25,357 nucleotides of DNA from Phoronis ovalis (taxonomy: Eukaryota; Phoronida; Phoronidae): NCBI GenBank assembly GCA_028565635.1, contig JAOXYB010032286.1, positions 4,903 through 30,259 on the forward strand. The letters run 5' to 3'. The notes below the pieces were generated by a model that did no database searches, was not told where the DNA came from, and saw nothing but the letters and a program-made list of their open reading frames with translations. The position numbers were made by a program, and so were the translations under genes. Of this stretch, positions 12,201 through 19,166 are shown in pieces (position 1 is the stretch's first letter; each line of letters starts with the position of its first letter).

Positions 12201-15200
12201 AAGTTAACAGAGACAGTGGACATATGTACATATTAATAAATTACTGAAAAATCAACAGATGCCAGAGTAAAAAAGCTAACAGTTTGTTAATAAAAATGAC
12301 CTCTGTTTAATCTGACAACATCATATTTGGACATTTTAAAATATTAGCCTTTTATCTCCAAATGACCTTTTGGTCTCAAAGTCAAGAAATTAGTTACAGT
12401 GATATATAACAATGGTATTGGTTCTTACCAATGTGCTAGCCTAGCAATGCAATCATCAATGACCATTTCACATTCTGCATTTTGCAAATTAAGACTTCGA
12501 AGTCTTGCTTGCTTGTGTTCAGTAGAGAGTTCCATATCTTTAATTTTTTGAGAACGACTGGATATCTAACCAATGCATGAAAAACATAAAATACATAGAT
12601 TGAATGAAATTCTCACAAATTATTAAATGTTACATACATGCATGTTCACAATAAATATAATAAAAAAATATACTGTTTAATTATTTATTTAAATAATATT
12701 AGTAAATTACACTTTTAAATTAAAGAATGCAAATTGGGGGAAAATAAAGAAAGAAATGCAAGGTAATTTGTTACATAGATTTAAAAAATCTTTTCTTACT
12801 ATCACTACATTTCTATAATAAGCAAACGCTCTACGATGTTCTAAAAAAATATAATCACTCACCAGTTCTTCTTTGTTTTTCTTTAAAGAGTGCAGCTTGT
12901 CATCTGATTTCTTATGTTCAAATTCTGCGGATCGAATTTTTGATTCTAATTCATTTACTCTTTTCTCTTGCATCCCCTCTGATGCTTTGGCATTCTCATT
13001 TTTAACTTGTAAAACTACAAGTTCCTGTTCATCATTCTTTAACTGAATTCGATTATCATTGCATTGGTGTATATATGTGTTGTATGTCATTTTAGCTTCT
13101 GCAAGTTCCTCGCTAGAAAAAGAAAACACCGCATAACAATAAATTCCTTAAAAATCAATCTTAAAATGATTGCTACTTATATTTACTATGAAACTTTCTG
13201 GTTTGATTTGCAATGTTTTTAAATAAGCAATCAAAGTACCCCACCAAAGATTGTTAAGAGAATTGAGTACATACTGTATATCCTAATTAAAATTATACCT
13301 AATATGAGCTAAATCAGCTCGTACGTTATCCAAATCCTTTTTAATATGATCCTTCTCCATTTCTGCCTTGGCAAAAGCTTCTTCTGATTTTTTTATAACT
13401 CTCTGTTCTCGTTGCTGTGTTTGATACAGTTCTTCATTCGTCTGAAAACGTGTATTTCAAAAATTTACTTTAGTAATTTTTAAATGAAAATACAATACTA
13501 GGCATTTTTAACAGTTTAAAAAAATATGACACAAAATGATAAAATGCAATAAAAAATATTATCTTAGAATTGTTATCAGTAAAAAATTAAAATTAATATC
13601 CTGAAGCCATTTTCAACCTTAACAAAAGTTTGCAGCTAAAACTCACAGCATTTTGTGCATCTTCTATCCGTCGCATAGCTTCTAATTCAAGTTCCAGTTT
13701 TTCCATAACAAGTGGACTGCAAGAAAATATAAATGGGGTACAATTATCAAGCAAGTGGCCCTTTATGACATTAAAAAGTGAAAATGGTTTAATTTATATG
13801 ATGAAATGTGTGCATCAGGTTAATTTTACCACAATTCATGATTTCCAAAATAATCTTGTGCTAATAATAAGATTTAACTTAATACCTGTGTTTATCGACA
13901 AATTCAATATCCTCTTTGAGCCTTTTGTTCAGAACATCTGCAACATTTACTTTACTTTTCCACCTATCCTCACTTCTTCCTTTATACGATACATGCCATT
14001 GTAACTCATTTAGATCAATACAGCAAGCTTCATGTTCTGCAATAAATACAACAGAATGGAATTATATTTTAAATAGTTTTTAATTATATAAAGAATAATT
14101 TGCTTTGAGCAAAAATAAATGCTAGTGGCAGGTGTAGGATTAGATTGGAAGATTCATTTATTATCGCTTTATTAACTAGATACATGTACAATCTTGTTGG
14201 ATTAACAAGATACATGTACAATCTTGTTGGATTAACTAGATACATGTACAATCTTGTTGGATTAGAAATCTGACAAAAACTCCTAAATGCTAACATCCAG
14301 AAGAACATCCACTCTCTACAGTATACTGAATTTTTATGCTTTTAATCTTCTGATTTGAAAAAGACAAAACAGCAGTCTATGCCTATTACTCAGTGGTCAT
14401 GATTTATCTTGGATTGTAACACTGCTTTGATTGGTCACAGAAGGTATAGGGCTAAGATACTTCCAATGCTAATGGGCATGTGCTTTCTAAATATCTTGTG
14501 TTACATATATCTCAATATAACAAAATATGATATACTATTAGTTACTGTGCACTTGTTTGCATATTTGTCAGTTAACAGTTACTTAAAAAAGGTATGTTAT
14601 TTGAATTTTAAAGTCACATTTCAAGGGTCTTTCAAACCAAGCTGCCAAGCACATAGGTTTCCACAGCTGCATTACTACATTTTATTTTTTGGTGCTGATG
14701 TTATTGCAGTTGTAACAATGTATAATATTTTAAATATAGTGCAACTACATTTTTTTTGGTGAAAAATTTATAATTTCTTGCCTCTGTAATATTCTAGTTA
14801 AATTCTATTGTTTTATAATTCAACCAAGAACACAGTTTACTACAAAAGTTTCGCTAAGTGTAACGACAAAATCTGTTAAACTTACAATTTACCATCTTAA
14901 CTATCCATAGAGTCACAATATTGATCCATTAACAGCAGAGTTAATTTGAATTTCTGTTAGTTTGGCTACCAAAGCCATCAAAAATGTGTAAAAATACATA
15001 AATATGGATTAACAGAAGCTATACAGTACACAAAGTGACTATATGTACCTCTTTGTACAGTAAGTGGGAGTTCCACCATCCTCTTCATCATTAGTTCATC
15101 AATTTTTGTTGCGAGCCTACTTGCACGTGCTCGCTCTTTACGCAAAATCTCCTCAGTATCTAAGCGATTTGTTTCTAATCGAGCTAATAAAGTAACAACT

Positions 15201-18046
15201 TCTGAAACAACCTCTTCTGCTCCCAAATATGGAATCTCTAATTCACCTACATCCAAACCATGGTCACTTGAAGGTGATTTTACTGTAAAGAATGACCAGG
15301 CAAAATTAATAAGCTTCATCTGTGGTGTATAAGAGTGCATCCGAGATTTGTATGGGGAAACATCTGATAGTAATAATAGTTCAAGTTATCTGAAAGTTAA
15401 GACAGTTTTTTCAGTAATGTTGGGAAAGTACTGCAATAAATTATATTTGGTATTGAGAGAGGGGCATACATTTAGTGCCAAATTCAGTGGAAAATTGATA
15501 TTTCAAAATTTTAACACTTCCAAGGTATTATTTTGTACCTGTGGGTATTTTTGCCCCTAGTCCTTTTATGGATAGTTCCTCATGCGAATGTGTAGAATGG
15601 GCAACAGATGACCTAGCACTTCTTTCCTGTCTCTTGCTGGAAGCAGCACTTGAACGTACTGACTCAAATCTCAATTGTTTCTTATGAGGACCTTTACATT
15701 CAACATAAACAGATTGGGCAGTTTCTGATGCTGTCCTCATTCTGGCTCTGCTGCCATCTAATTCTTTTTGTTTAAACCATTCTTCAATAATTGTTTGCAA
15801 AAGTTCAAGGTGTGAAGTTGCCTTATTCACGCAAGTAGAGACGATCAAAGACATCTGACAGCTAGGACGGCGCAATATTTCGGGTATCCTAGGCCAACCA
15901 TCCGGTAATGGTCTGAGCTCATCTAAAATGAATGAAAGTATATATATCTATATTACATACATGTGTTCAGTTATCACATATTGGGAGAATATTTTTATAC
16001 ACTATTTAATCTAGTCCTCAGCATGGCTGTGGATATCCCTGGCCAATATCAGATTTTATCCCATTTCAGACAGAACTGTATGATTAAAAATTAATTTGCC
16101 TATGCACGTCTGACAGTTTACACTACACTGTTGTATATTTTTTTCAAAAACATCCAATAAAATAAAAAACATTTTCACATCCCTGGTCCTAAGAGCATTT
16201 GACCATCAACAAAGACGTGAGATACCATCTCTTGTCCATATACGAAAGACTCTAGGATAGTTTCAGGAGTAACTATACTCTAGGATAGTTTCAGGAGTAG
16301 CTATACTCTAGGATAGTTTCAGGAGTAGCTATACTCTAGGATAGTTTCAGCAGTAGCTACTCTAGGATATTTTCAGCAGTAGCTACTCTATGATAGTTTA
16401 AGCAGTAGCTACTCTAGGATAGTTTCAGCAGCAGCTACTCTAGGATAGTTTCAGCAGCAGCTACTCTAGGATAGTTTCAGCAGTAGCTACTCTAGGATAG
16501 TTTCAGCAGTAGCTACTCTAGGATAGTTTCAGAAGTAGCTATACTCTAGGATAGTTTCAGCAGCAGCTACTCTAGGATAGTTTCAGCAGTAGCTACTCTA
16601 GGATAGTTTCAGAAGTAGCTATACTCTAGGATAGTTTCAGAAGTAGCTATACTCTAGGATATTTTCAGAAGTAGCTATACTCTAGGATATTTTCAGAAGT
16701 AGCTATACTCTAGGACATTTTCAGCTGTAGCTACTCTAGGATAGTTTCAGCAGCAGCTACTCTAGGATAGTTTCAGAAGTAGCTATACTCTAGGATAGTT
16801 TCAGAAGTAGCTATACTCTAGGATAGTTTCAGCAGTAGCTACTCTAAGATATTTTCAGCAGCAGCTACTCTAGGATAGTTTCAGAAGTAGCTATACTCTA
16901 GGATATTTTCAGCAGTAGGTACTCTAGGATAGTTTAAGCAGTAGCTAATCTAGGATAGTTTAAGCAGTAGCTACTCTAGGATAGTTTAAGCAGTAGCTAC
17001 TCTAGGATAGTTTAAGCAGTAGTTACTCTAGGATAGTTTCAGCAGTAGCTACTCTAGGATAGTTTCAGCAGTAGCTACTCTAGGATAGTTTCAGGAGTAC
17101 AGTAGCTTAACATGTTCAATAAATGATAATAATGTTCACTATTTATCACAAACCCAGACACAAACGTATTTAAATGTAATTATCATTAATTTTGATGAAA
17201 ACAGAAATGTCTTCATGCAAGACAGTTTATTTATAAGCTCAAAGCTTAGAAAACATGCCCTACTGAATGTTTAAGATACAGCATAAAGGAAACAGCGTAT
17301 GAACTTAAGCTTTCAAAAAATCTGGACATAACAAACCTTCAAGTTCACTCAGTGCATCGCTTCCCTCGCCATCAATACCAGAGTCATGACCAGTGTCCAG
17401 TGGTACACTAGCCAAGCTACCAGCACTTGCTGCTTCTATAAAATAATTTTGTCATAATTGCACATAATTTGGTTATAAAACTCATCAAGCATTAAAATAA
17501 ACTCTAATTAGACTAGCTAATAAAACAAAGACAAATCAGATAAGAATATAAAGATAGGAACTACAACAGCACAAACAGAAAAATTAAATTTCAAATCTGA
17601 ACTAAAACCTGATTGAACAGTATCATTAAATCAAAATGTTTAAAACTTAATTTTACACATATATAGGGAAGCATAAAATGAGAAAGTATAGATGGATTTA
17701 TTCAGTGGGTAAAGGGTTTGTATTAATAGGTAGCCTCTCTCTGAAATCTAGTCATATCACCAATTCACATTTTTATAAAGCCGCAAAAATATAAAAATCA
17801 TTTTCATATTAAGTTAAAACATTCTTAAGCATTTTCAGAGAAAAAAATCTTCTTTTAACTTTAAGAAGTAAACTATTAAAAAAAACCCAACTCACCTCTA
17901 GGATGTAAAGAAGAGTTAGCAGAACTTTGCCTGCTTTCTCTTACATTCAGTAAGCTATCTTCTTTAGCAAGGTCTGCTTTAATGCCCAAGGTAGCATTCT
18001 CAGCTTCAGCTATTTTAACCACTTTTTCTGTTGAAGCAGTAGCCAT
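3007..18046 (-). CDS. CCDC178: CCDC178-like coiled-coil protein, complete gene (18 coding exons)
   Basis: Exons in coding order, minus strand: 18046-17896, 17435-17337, 15922-15539, 15282-15049, 14036-13886, 13716-13647, 13441-13299, 13112-12863, 12565-12429, 11668-11485, 10528-10376, 9445-9221, 8750-8637, 7622-7477, 7259-7174, 5951-5878, 4618-4469, 3294-3007. Every junction is AG/GT and the phases chain exactly to 3039 nt, that is 1012 residues plus TGA. Residues 1-83 are Ser/Ala-rich. Residues about 84-110 form a Pro/Trp/Cys block (LPDGWPRIPEILRRPSCQ). From about 325 to 940 the protein is charged heptad-like coiled coil rich in Glu, Lys, Gln and Leu, with a less coil-like stretch at 602-652. 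It has no signal peptide or membrane segment, so it is probably cytoplasmic or cytoskeletal. The CCDC178 call rests on its overall form and on its divergent neighbour ASXL, the partner I recall beside human CCDC178. Other long ciliary coiled-coil families (CCDC39/40/146) fit less well. The biochemical role is not established. Confidence 0.78.
3295..4468 (-). other. CCDC178 intron 17-18 with a degenerate three-copy repeat
   Basis: A 1174-nt intron. Its right half (3887-4402) is built from degenerate copies of a dispersed repeat, described separately. The part from 3295 to about 3880 shows no recognisable element. Confidence 0.7.
3887..4402. repeat. Degenerate dispersed repeat, about three tandem copies
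   Basis: Shared words recur in the same order. CCATATTGGAA/CCATATTGGAG/CCATACTGGAA followed by GTAATC-like sequence occur near 3891, 4002 and 4300. CCTGTA..GACCTG-like text with a GAAGCTGAT or AAAGCTGAT word appears near 4090, 4187 and 4362. AACTGAAGCAGTTA..GTGAGA or its relic occurs near 3955, 4202 and 4380. A 15-bp unit (TAATCCGGATCAAAG) is also duplicated at 4014-4043. The pattern resembles a much-copied invertebrate non-coding repeat that has duplicated locally and decayed. It contains no coding capacity. Confidence 0.65.
4469..4618 (-). CDS. CCDC178: CCDC178-like coding exon 17
   Basis: A 150-nt exon, phase 0 on both sides, residues 868-917: EDLQSNLELNKQLAIRYRVL, then MENTLKDIKQ. This is the last strong coiled-coil block. 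The acceptor is CTTTTTGCAG and the donor CAG|GTATTA. A MITE-like repeat begins about 80 nt upstream in the preceding intron. Confidence 0.85.
4619..5877 (-). other. CCDC178 intron 16-17
   Basis: A 1259-nt intron. Positions 4696-4790 belong to a repeat with an inverted partner in the ASXL intron. The open frames over it are repeat translations. From about 5060 to 5870 I see only AT-rich unique-looking sequence. Confidence 0.7.
4696..4790 (+). repeat. Dispersed repeat, copy A
   Basis: The sequence GGTATATTTTGGGGTGTGCC at its start and the A-rich end with CCAAAAATTCCAAAA match, in opposite orientation, a stretch at 20613-20708. The copies share the spacing of an ACTCT..TACCAA word and of an AATTTGGAC word between those ends. 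The match is imperfect, so both are old copies of one family. No coding capacity or clear ends are visible. Confidence 0.7.
5878..5951 (-). CDS. CCDC178: CCDC178-like coding exon 16
   Basis: A 74-nt exon, residues about 843-867: ERTDTNTRKHDNLMIDRQAV, then LEKQK. It is too short to be found as an open frame and was recovered because it is the only stretch between exons 15 and 17 that restores phase (in phase 1, out phase 0) with good sites (CACTTTCACAG, AAG|GTATGC) and coiled-coil content. Confidence 0.75.
5952..7173 (-). other. CCDC178 intron 15-16, hosting a MITE
   Basis: A 1222-nt intron of which about a third is the TTAA-flanked element at 6137-6550. A smaller inverted repeat lies at about 6678-6708 (GGAACATATTAA and its near complement around a 7-nt loop). 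The rest shows nothing recognisable. Confidence 0.7.
6133..6554. mobile_element. TTAA-flanked MITE, copy 1 (piggyBac-like)
   Basis: A 414-bp non-coding element (6137-6550) bounded by TTAA on both sides (6133-6136 and 6551-6554). Its ends are inverted: AGGCACTTATTCTACTTTG on the left, and AGGCACCTGTTCTATGTTG read inward from the right, 15 of 19 identical. A second shorter copy lies at 9834-10097. TTAA duplication is the hallmark of piggyBac-type transposition; I see no transposase, so it is non-autonomous. The family assignment is an inference from the target site alone. Confidence 0.8.
7174..7259 (-). CDS. CCDC178: CCDC178-like coding exon 15
   Basis: Codes residues about 814-842: EIYDELQIQLAQHRELNEEM, ending QQNLTDVT. 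It is coiled coil with clear heptad leucines. The acceptor is CTTTTTTTAG and the donor G|GTAGGT. Confidence 0.82.
7477..7622 (-). CDS. CCDC178: CCDC178-like coding exon 14
   Basis: Codes residues about 766-813, including KIDHMQWRKEMIQKSTDEMN and RTFEQTNRKIKEL, and leaves in phase 2 (AC|GTAAGT). Met-rich coiled coil. The acceptor is AATTTAACAG, short in pyrimidines. Confidence 0.8.
7623..8636 (-). other. CCDC178 intron 13-14
   Basis: A 1014-nt AT-rich intron with no recognisable element apart from a short (AC)n run near 8298-8309 and A/T homopolymer runs. Confidence 0.7.
8637..8750 (-). CDS. CCDC178: CCDC178-like coding exon 13
   Basis: A 114-nt exon, phase 0 on both sides, residues 728-765: TIQKLESEISFVQKHYDDTE, then RSELEPFEKTLR. 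A poly-T acceptor (TTTTTTTAG) precedes it and the donor is AGG|GTATGT. Together with the two preceding exons it forms a run of three symmetric phase-0 exons. Confidence 0.82.
8751..9220 (-). other. CCDC178 intron 12-13
   Basis: A 470-nt AT-rich intron. I see no repeat or conserved-looking element in it. Confidence 0.7.
9221..9445 (-). CDS. CCDC178: CCDC178-like coding exon 12
   Basis: A 225-nt exon, phase 0 on both sides, residues 653-727. It contains SLKKQVKDEIHTRTVIQARI, then KTLEELEEALRIVLEKVEKL. It is uninterrupted charged coiled coil. The acceptor is TGTTTCAG and the donor AGG|GTATGT. Confidence 0.87.
9446..10375 (-). other. CCDC178 intron 11-12, hosting a MITE
   Basis: A 930-nt intron containing the second MITE copy (9834-10097) and a short palindrome near 10168-10187 (GTTATATAC, 2-nt spacer, GTATATAAC). 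The open frame at 9576-9809 has no coding bias. Confidence 0.7.
9830..10101. mobile_element. TTAA-flanked MITE, copy 2 (internally deleted)
   Basis: A 264-bp element (9834-10097) between TTAA at 9830-9833 and 10098-10101. Its left end (AGGCATTTATTCTATTTTGA), the following CCTGTCTATG word, the CAAATCGTTACCA..GTTGGAAAAG block and the right CAGGTGCCT end all match copy 1 in order and orientation. About 150 bp present in copy 1 (roughly 6420-6530) is missing. Both copies sit in introns of the same gene, in the same direction. Confidence 0.8.
10376..10528 (-). CDS. CCDC178: CCDC178-like coding exon 11 (coiled-coil break)
   Basis: A 153-nt exon, phase 0 on both sides, for residues 602-652: FFTESDNYMAKLLSSTFRQL, then TYCYLKYDIKQSV and DGMIAEFLAFS. 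It is richer in aromatic and hydrophobic residues than its neighbours and looks like a small folded or hinge segment inside the rod. Removing it would leave the frame intact. The acceptor is TTATTTTAG and the donor TCT|GTAAGT. Confidence 0.78.
10529..11484 (-). other. CCDC178 intron 10-11
   Basis: A 956-nt AT-rich intron. The minus-strand open frame at 11164-11346 is hydrophobic low-complexity translation with no start or splice support. No repeat is recognised. Confidence 0.65.
11485..11668 (-). CDS. CCDC178: CCDC178-like coding exon 10
   Basis: Codes residues about 540-601, including LRIARELERTETQMDKTMTE and KEQLDTDLEKAMKVEDSLK. It is classic heptad-rich coiled coil. It ends in phase 0 at AAG|GTAAGT and is entered at AACTGCAG. 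Confidence 0.87.
11669..12428 (-). other. CCDC178 intron 9-10, probable degenerate repeat
   Basis: A 760-nt intron. Words such as GGTCATTTGGTCA (12020-12035), AGTCAAATGGTCAATGTGA (about 12134) and, inverted, CCAAATGACCTTTTGGTC (about 12358) recur, suggesting an old element with partly inverted ends between about 12015 and 12390. It is too decayed to delimit. Confidence 0.5.
12429..12565 (-). CDS. CCDC178: CCDC178-like coding exon 9
   Basis: Codes residues about 495-539: ISSRSQKIKDMELSTEHKQA, later CEMVIDDCIARLAH, leaving in phase 2 (TG|GTAAGA). It is coiled coil with two cysteines close together near its end plus a third at the split codon. The acceptor is TTGGTTAG. Confidence 0.82.
12863..13112 (-). 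CDS. CCDC178: CCDC178-like coding exon 8
   Basis: Codes residues about 411-494. It starts EELAEAKMTYNTYIHQ, runs through VNELESKIRSAEFEHKKSDD and ends KKNKEEL. The exon is 250 nt, with a TTTTTCTAG acceptor and CTG|GTGAGT donor. The open frame continues past the donor into intron sequence that loses the Glu/Lys bias, which supports the donor chosen. Confidence 0.87.
13299..13441 (-). CDS. CCDC178: CCDC178-like coding exon 7
   Basis: Codes residues about 364-410, from TNEELYQTQQQREQRVIKKS to NVRADLAHI, and leaves in phase 2. It is strongly charged coiled coil with no Pro or Gly. The acceptor is CGTTTTCAG and the donor AG|GTATAA. Confidence 0.85.
13647..13716 (-). CDS. CCDC178: CCDC178-like coding exon 6
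   Basis: A 70-nt exon for residues about 340-363: SPLVMEKLELELEAMRRIED then AQNA, leaving in phase 0. It begins the continuous coiled coil, with Leu/Met at heptad-like spacing. The acceptor is TTCTTGCAG and the donor GCT|GTGAGT. Confidence 0.82.
13886..14036 (-). CDS. CCDC178: CCDC178-like coding exon 5
   Basis: Codes residues about 290-339: EHEACCIDLNELQWHVSYKG followed by a charged helix ending LKEDIEFVDKH. The EHEACCIDLNELQWH stretch, with its Cys pair and Trp, looks like a hinge between the N-terminal helix and the main coiled coil. It is entered in phase 1 and left in phase 2 (AG|GTATTA). The acceptor is TTATTGCAG. Confidence 0.82.
14037..15048 (-). other. CCDC178 intron 4-5
   Basis: A 1012-nt intron with a three-copy 30-bp tandem repeat (14171-14264). 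The plus-strand open frame at 14409-14762 lacks any domain, splice site or codon bias and is not a gene. Confidence 0.7.
14171..14264. repeat. 30-bp tandem repeat, 3.1 copies
   Basis: The unit ATTAACTAGATACATGTACA plus ATCTTGTTGG is repeated at 14171, 14201 and 14231, with a partial ATTA at the end. Copy 2 differs by AAC-AAGA for AAC-TAGA. Each unit contains the palindrome TACATGTA, and ATCTTGTT..AACAAGAT makes an inverted repeat across the copy 1/2 joint. Near identity of the copies points to recent duplication. Confidence 0.95.
15049..15282 (-). CDS. CCDC178: CCDC178-like coding exon 4
   Basis: Codes residues about 212-289. After a short acidic lead (GLDVGELEIPYLGAEEVVSE) it becomes an amphipathic helix (TLLARLETNRLDTEEILRKE) and ends RMVELPLTVQR. 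It is 234 nt and phase 1 on both sides, with a CTTTACAG acceptor and G|GTACAT donor. An open frame runs on beyond the exon on both sides but has no coding character there. Confidence 0.85.
15539..15922 (-). CDS. CCDC178: CCDC178-like coding exon 3 (conserved-looking N-terminal block)
   Basis: This is the longest exon (384 nt), residues about 84-211. It opens DELRPLPDGWPRIPEILRRP and then SCQ, a Pro/Trp/Cys block unlike the coils that follow and a good candidate family signature. A helical segment with EEWFKQKELDG follows, then a Ser/Arg-rich tail (SSAASSKRQERSARSSVAHS). The exon is phase 1 on both sides. The acceptor is CATTTTAG and the donor G|GTACAA. Confidence 0.85.
15923..17336 (-). other. 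CCDC178 intron 2-3, largely minisatellite
   Basis: A 1414-nt intron, the largest within the coding part. About 60 percent of it is the tandem array at 16249-17099. The remaining flanks are AT-rich and unremarkable. Confidence 0.8.
16249..17099. repeat. Minisatellite of 32 units (26/28 bp)
   Basis: I count 32 occurrences of a CTCTAGGATAG-type core. The basic unit is ACTCTAGGATAGTTTCAGCA plus GTAGCT (26 bp). A 28-bp form carries an extra AT (CTATACTC) and usually AGAAGTAGCT or AGGAGTAGCT. Further variants are TTTAAGCAG for TTTCAGCAG (clustered at 16400 and 16930-17020), AGCAGCAGCT, and ATATTTTC for ATAGTTTC. The first three units and the last share CAGGAGTA. Variant types occur in short runs, as expected from unequal exchange or slippage. 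There are no spacers, so it is not a CRISPR-type array. Confidence 0.97.
17337..17435 (-). CDS. CCDC178: CCDC178-like coding exon 2
   Basis: Codes residues about 51-83, including SVPLDTGHDSGIDGEGSDAL, an acidic, Gly/Ser-rich low-complexity segment without coiled coil. It is 99 nt, entered and left in phase 1, so skipping it would keep the frame. The acceptor is TTTTATAG and the donor is G|GTTTGT, a weaker donor than its neighbours. Confidence 0.8.
17436..17895 (-). other. CCDC178 intron 1-2
   Basis: A 460-nt AT-rich intron with no recognisable element. Confidence 0.7.
17896..18046 (-). CDS. CCDC178: CCDC178-like coding exon 1 (start codon)
   Basis: Codes residues 1-50, starting MATASTEKVVKIAEAENATL and ending at the split codon AGA G|GTGAGT. 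The context GACAATGGCT has A at -3 and G at +4, a strong Kozak-type start. The same exon extends 25 nt upstream as 5' UTR to an acceptor at 18072-18073. The sequence is Ser/Ala/Lys-rich and looks disordered. Confidence 0.85.
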
Positions 18047-18071
18047 TGTCGTTAATGCATAACACAGTTAC
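18047..18071 (-). other. CCDC178: CCDC178 5' UTR portion of the start-codon exon
   Basis: The 25 nt before the start codon follow an acceptor reading TTTTCTGTGCAG on the minus strand, which implies an upstream non-coding exon. The segment contains TAA five nt before the ATG, so a frame opened in the upstream exon would close here. Confidence 0.65.
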
Positions 18072-18199
18072 CTGCACAGAAAATGTGCATTACATTGTGC
18101 TATGTTACAGAAATAAAACTAGATTGCTTTTATAACTCAGTACACAATTTGACCATCCTTATTATAGGCATATATCCCAGGGATGATATGTAGCAACCA

Positions 18200-19166
18200 A
18201 CAGTCAACTTGCTCCTAATAATAGGCTCAACATCTGACGGATTGATCCTAACACTTTCCTATTTCAAAATCTATTGTCTTTCGAAATTAACAAAAACAAT
18301 GAAAATTTTCATACAGCAATGCTCTTAGTTTAATTGTTATTATCATAGACAAGTAAAAATTGTATAATTTTTTCTTGTGTCTTAATTTAAAAAAAATTAT
18401 AACTGAATAAATACAATGTGAGGGTAATGGATTAGTCACTTCATTTCACTGATTTTTACCATCTGACTTTTGTTTAATACATGCATTGATTTGTACTTTC
18501 TTCATCTGATAATAACAAAATAAGACCATTGGAGTATTGCTATGTGAAATTTTCATCGTACTGGTGAGTTATATTGTTAACTTCAAAAATAATAGATTTT
18601 GACTAGCAAAGTGTTAGGAAAAAGTCAGATATTTAATGGTCCCAACCGATTATCTCCGCATGATTGATATTCATAACACACAAAATATATGACTTGTTTA
18701 CGAAGTATAGAATGTGTTATACCTTGTCTTACTTAAATATGAAGTACAAATTTGATAACATGTATTTCTTAAAACATTTGTTATTCACATAAATTGTTAA
18801 GGTAATTAAGGTTTAAATAAATAAATTCAGCCAAAAATTGTGTTTTGAATGATTACAAATCACGAGAAAGCCACAACTCTTCTCGAAGGCAAGGGTACAC
18901 CACAAAGTTTTTCAACCATTATCTTAAAAATTGATGTGAATAGATTATTAGTAAAACGGAAATCATGTTATTAATAAATAAAATGTTGAATTTTACATGT
19001 TTTCCAAAATGTATATAATTTATTTGTACACGTTCAGACAAGTTTTACAAGAACTTAAACGTTGGTTAATTATGTATGATCATACGTCTGCGTGCCTTGT
19101 GCTAACTTGCTGAGATATAGGTTGGGACTATTGATATTGAGCCTATTATTAGGATTACAGTCAACT
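18200..19166. mobile_element. Foldback (long-TIR) element, interrupted by a second element
   Basis: The left arm (about 18213-18355) reads CCTAATAATAGGCTCAACAT.., then CCTAACACTTTCC, CAAAATCTATT and a TGAAAATTTTCAT-like word. The same words occur inverted and in the same order on the right: GAAATTTTCA (18546), AATAGATTTTG (18590), GTGTTAGGAA (18611) and, after an insertion, GAGCCTATTATTAGG (19139-19153). The arms are about 140 bp and diverged, around a loop of about 150 bp near 18425. The ten-base word ACAGTCAACT stands directly repeated just outside both ends (18200-18209 and 19157-19166), three to four nt from the arms, suggesting a 9-10 bp target duplication as in Mutator-like foldback elements. 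The class is inferred. Confidence 0.7.
18628..19138. mobile_element. 499-bp MITE nested in the foldback element
   Basis: An insertion at 18634-19132 is flanked by GATATT on both sides (18628-18633 and 19133-19138). Its ends are inverted: TAATGGTCCCAACCGATTAT on the left, and AATAGTCCCAACCTATATCT read inward from the right, continuing as CTCCGCA/CTCAGCA for about 27 bp. Removing it together with one GATATT joins AAAGTCAGATATT to GAGCCTATTATTAGG, which matches the uninterrupted left arm of the host element read inverted (GTCAGATGTTGAGCC). It is non-coding and therefore non-autonomous. The superfamily is uncertain. Confidence 0.75.

Noticed and set aside
13630-14004. 124-residue plus-strand frame
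   Set aside because: Antisense shadow of CCDC178 coding exons 5 and 6 and the intron between.
14084-14308. Minus-strand frame with three NPTRLYMYLV repeats
   Set aside because: It translates the 30-bp tandem repeat inside an intron and has no splice or start support.
14409-14762. 117-residue plus-strand frame in a CCDC178 intron
   Set aside because: Hydrophobic mixed sequence without a domain, codon bias or splice sites; opposite to the host gene and best explained by chance in AT-rich DNA.
16249-17099. Regular array considered as a CRISPR or CRISPR-like locus
   Set aside because: Units are contiguous with no unique spacers and the genome is eukaryotic; it is a minisatellite.
3007-18046. 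Assignment of the coiled-coil gene to CCDC40 or CCDC146
   Set aside because: The N-terminal block, hinge segments and C-terminus do not resemble those families as I remember them, whereas the ASXL neighbour points to CCDC178. A database search is still needed to settle it.
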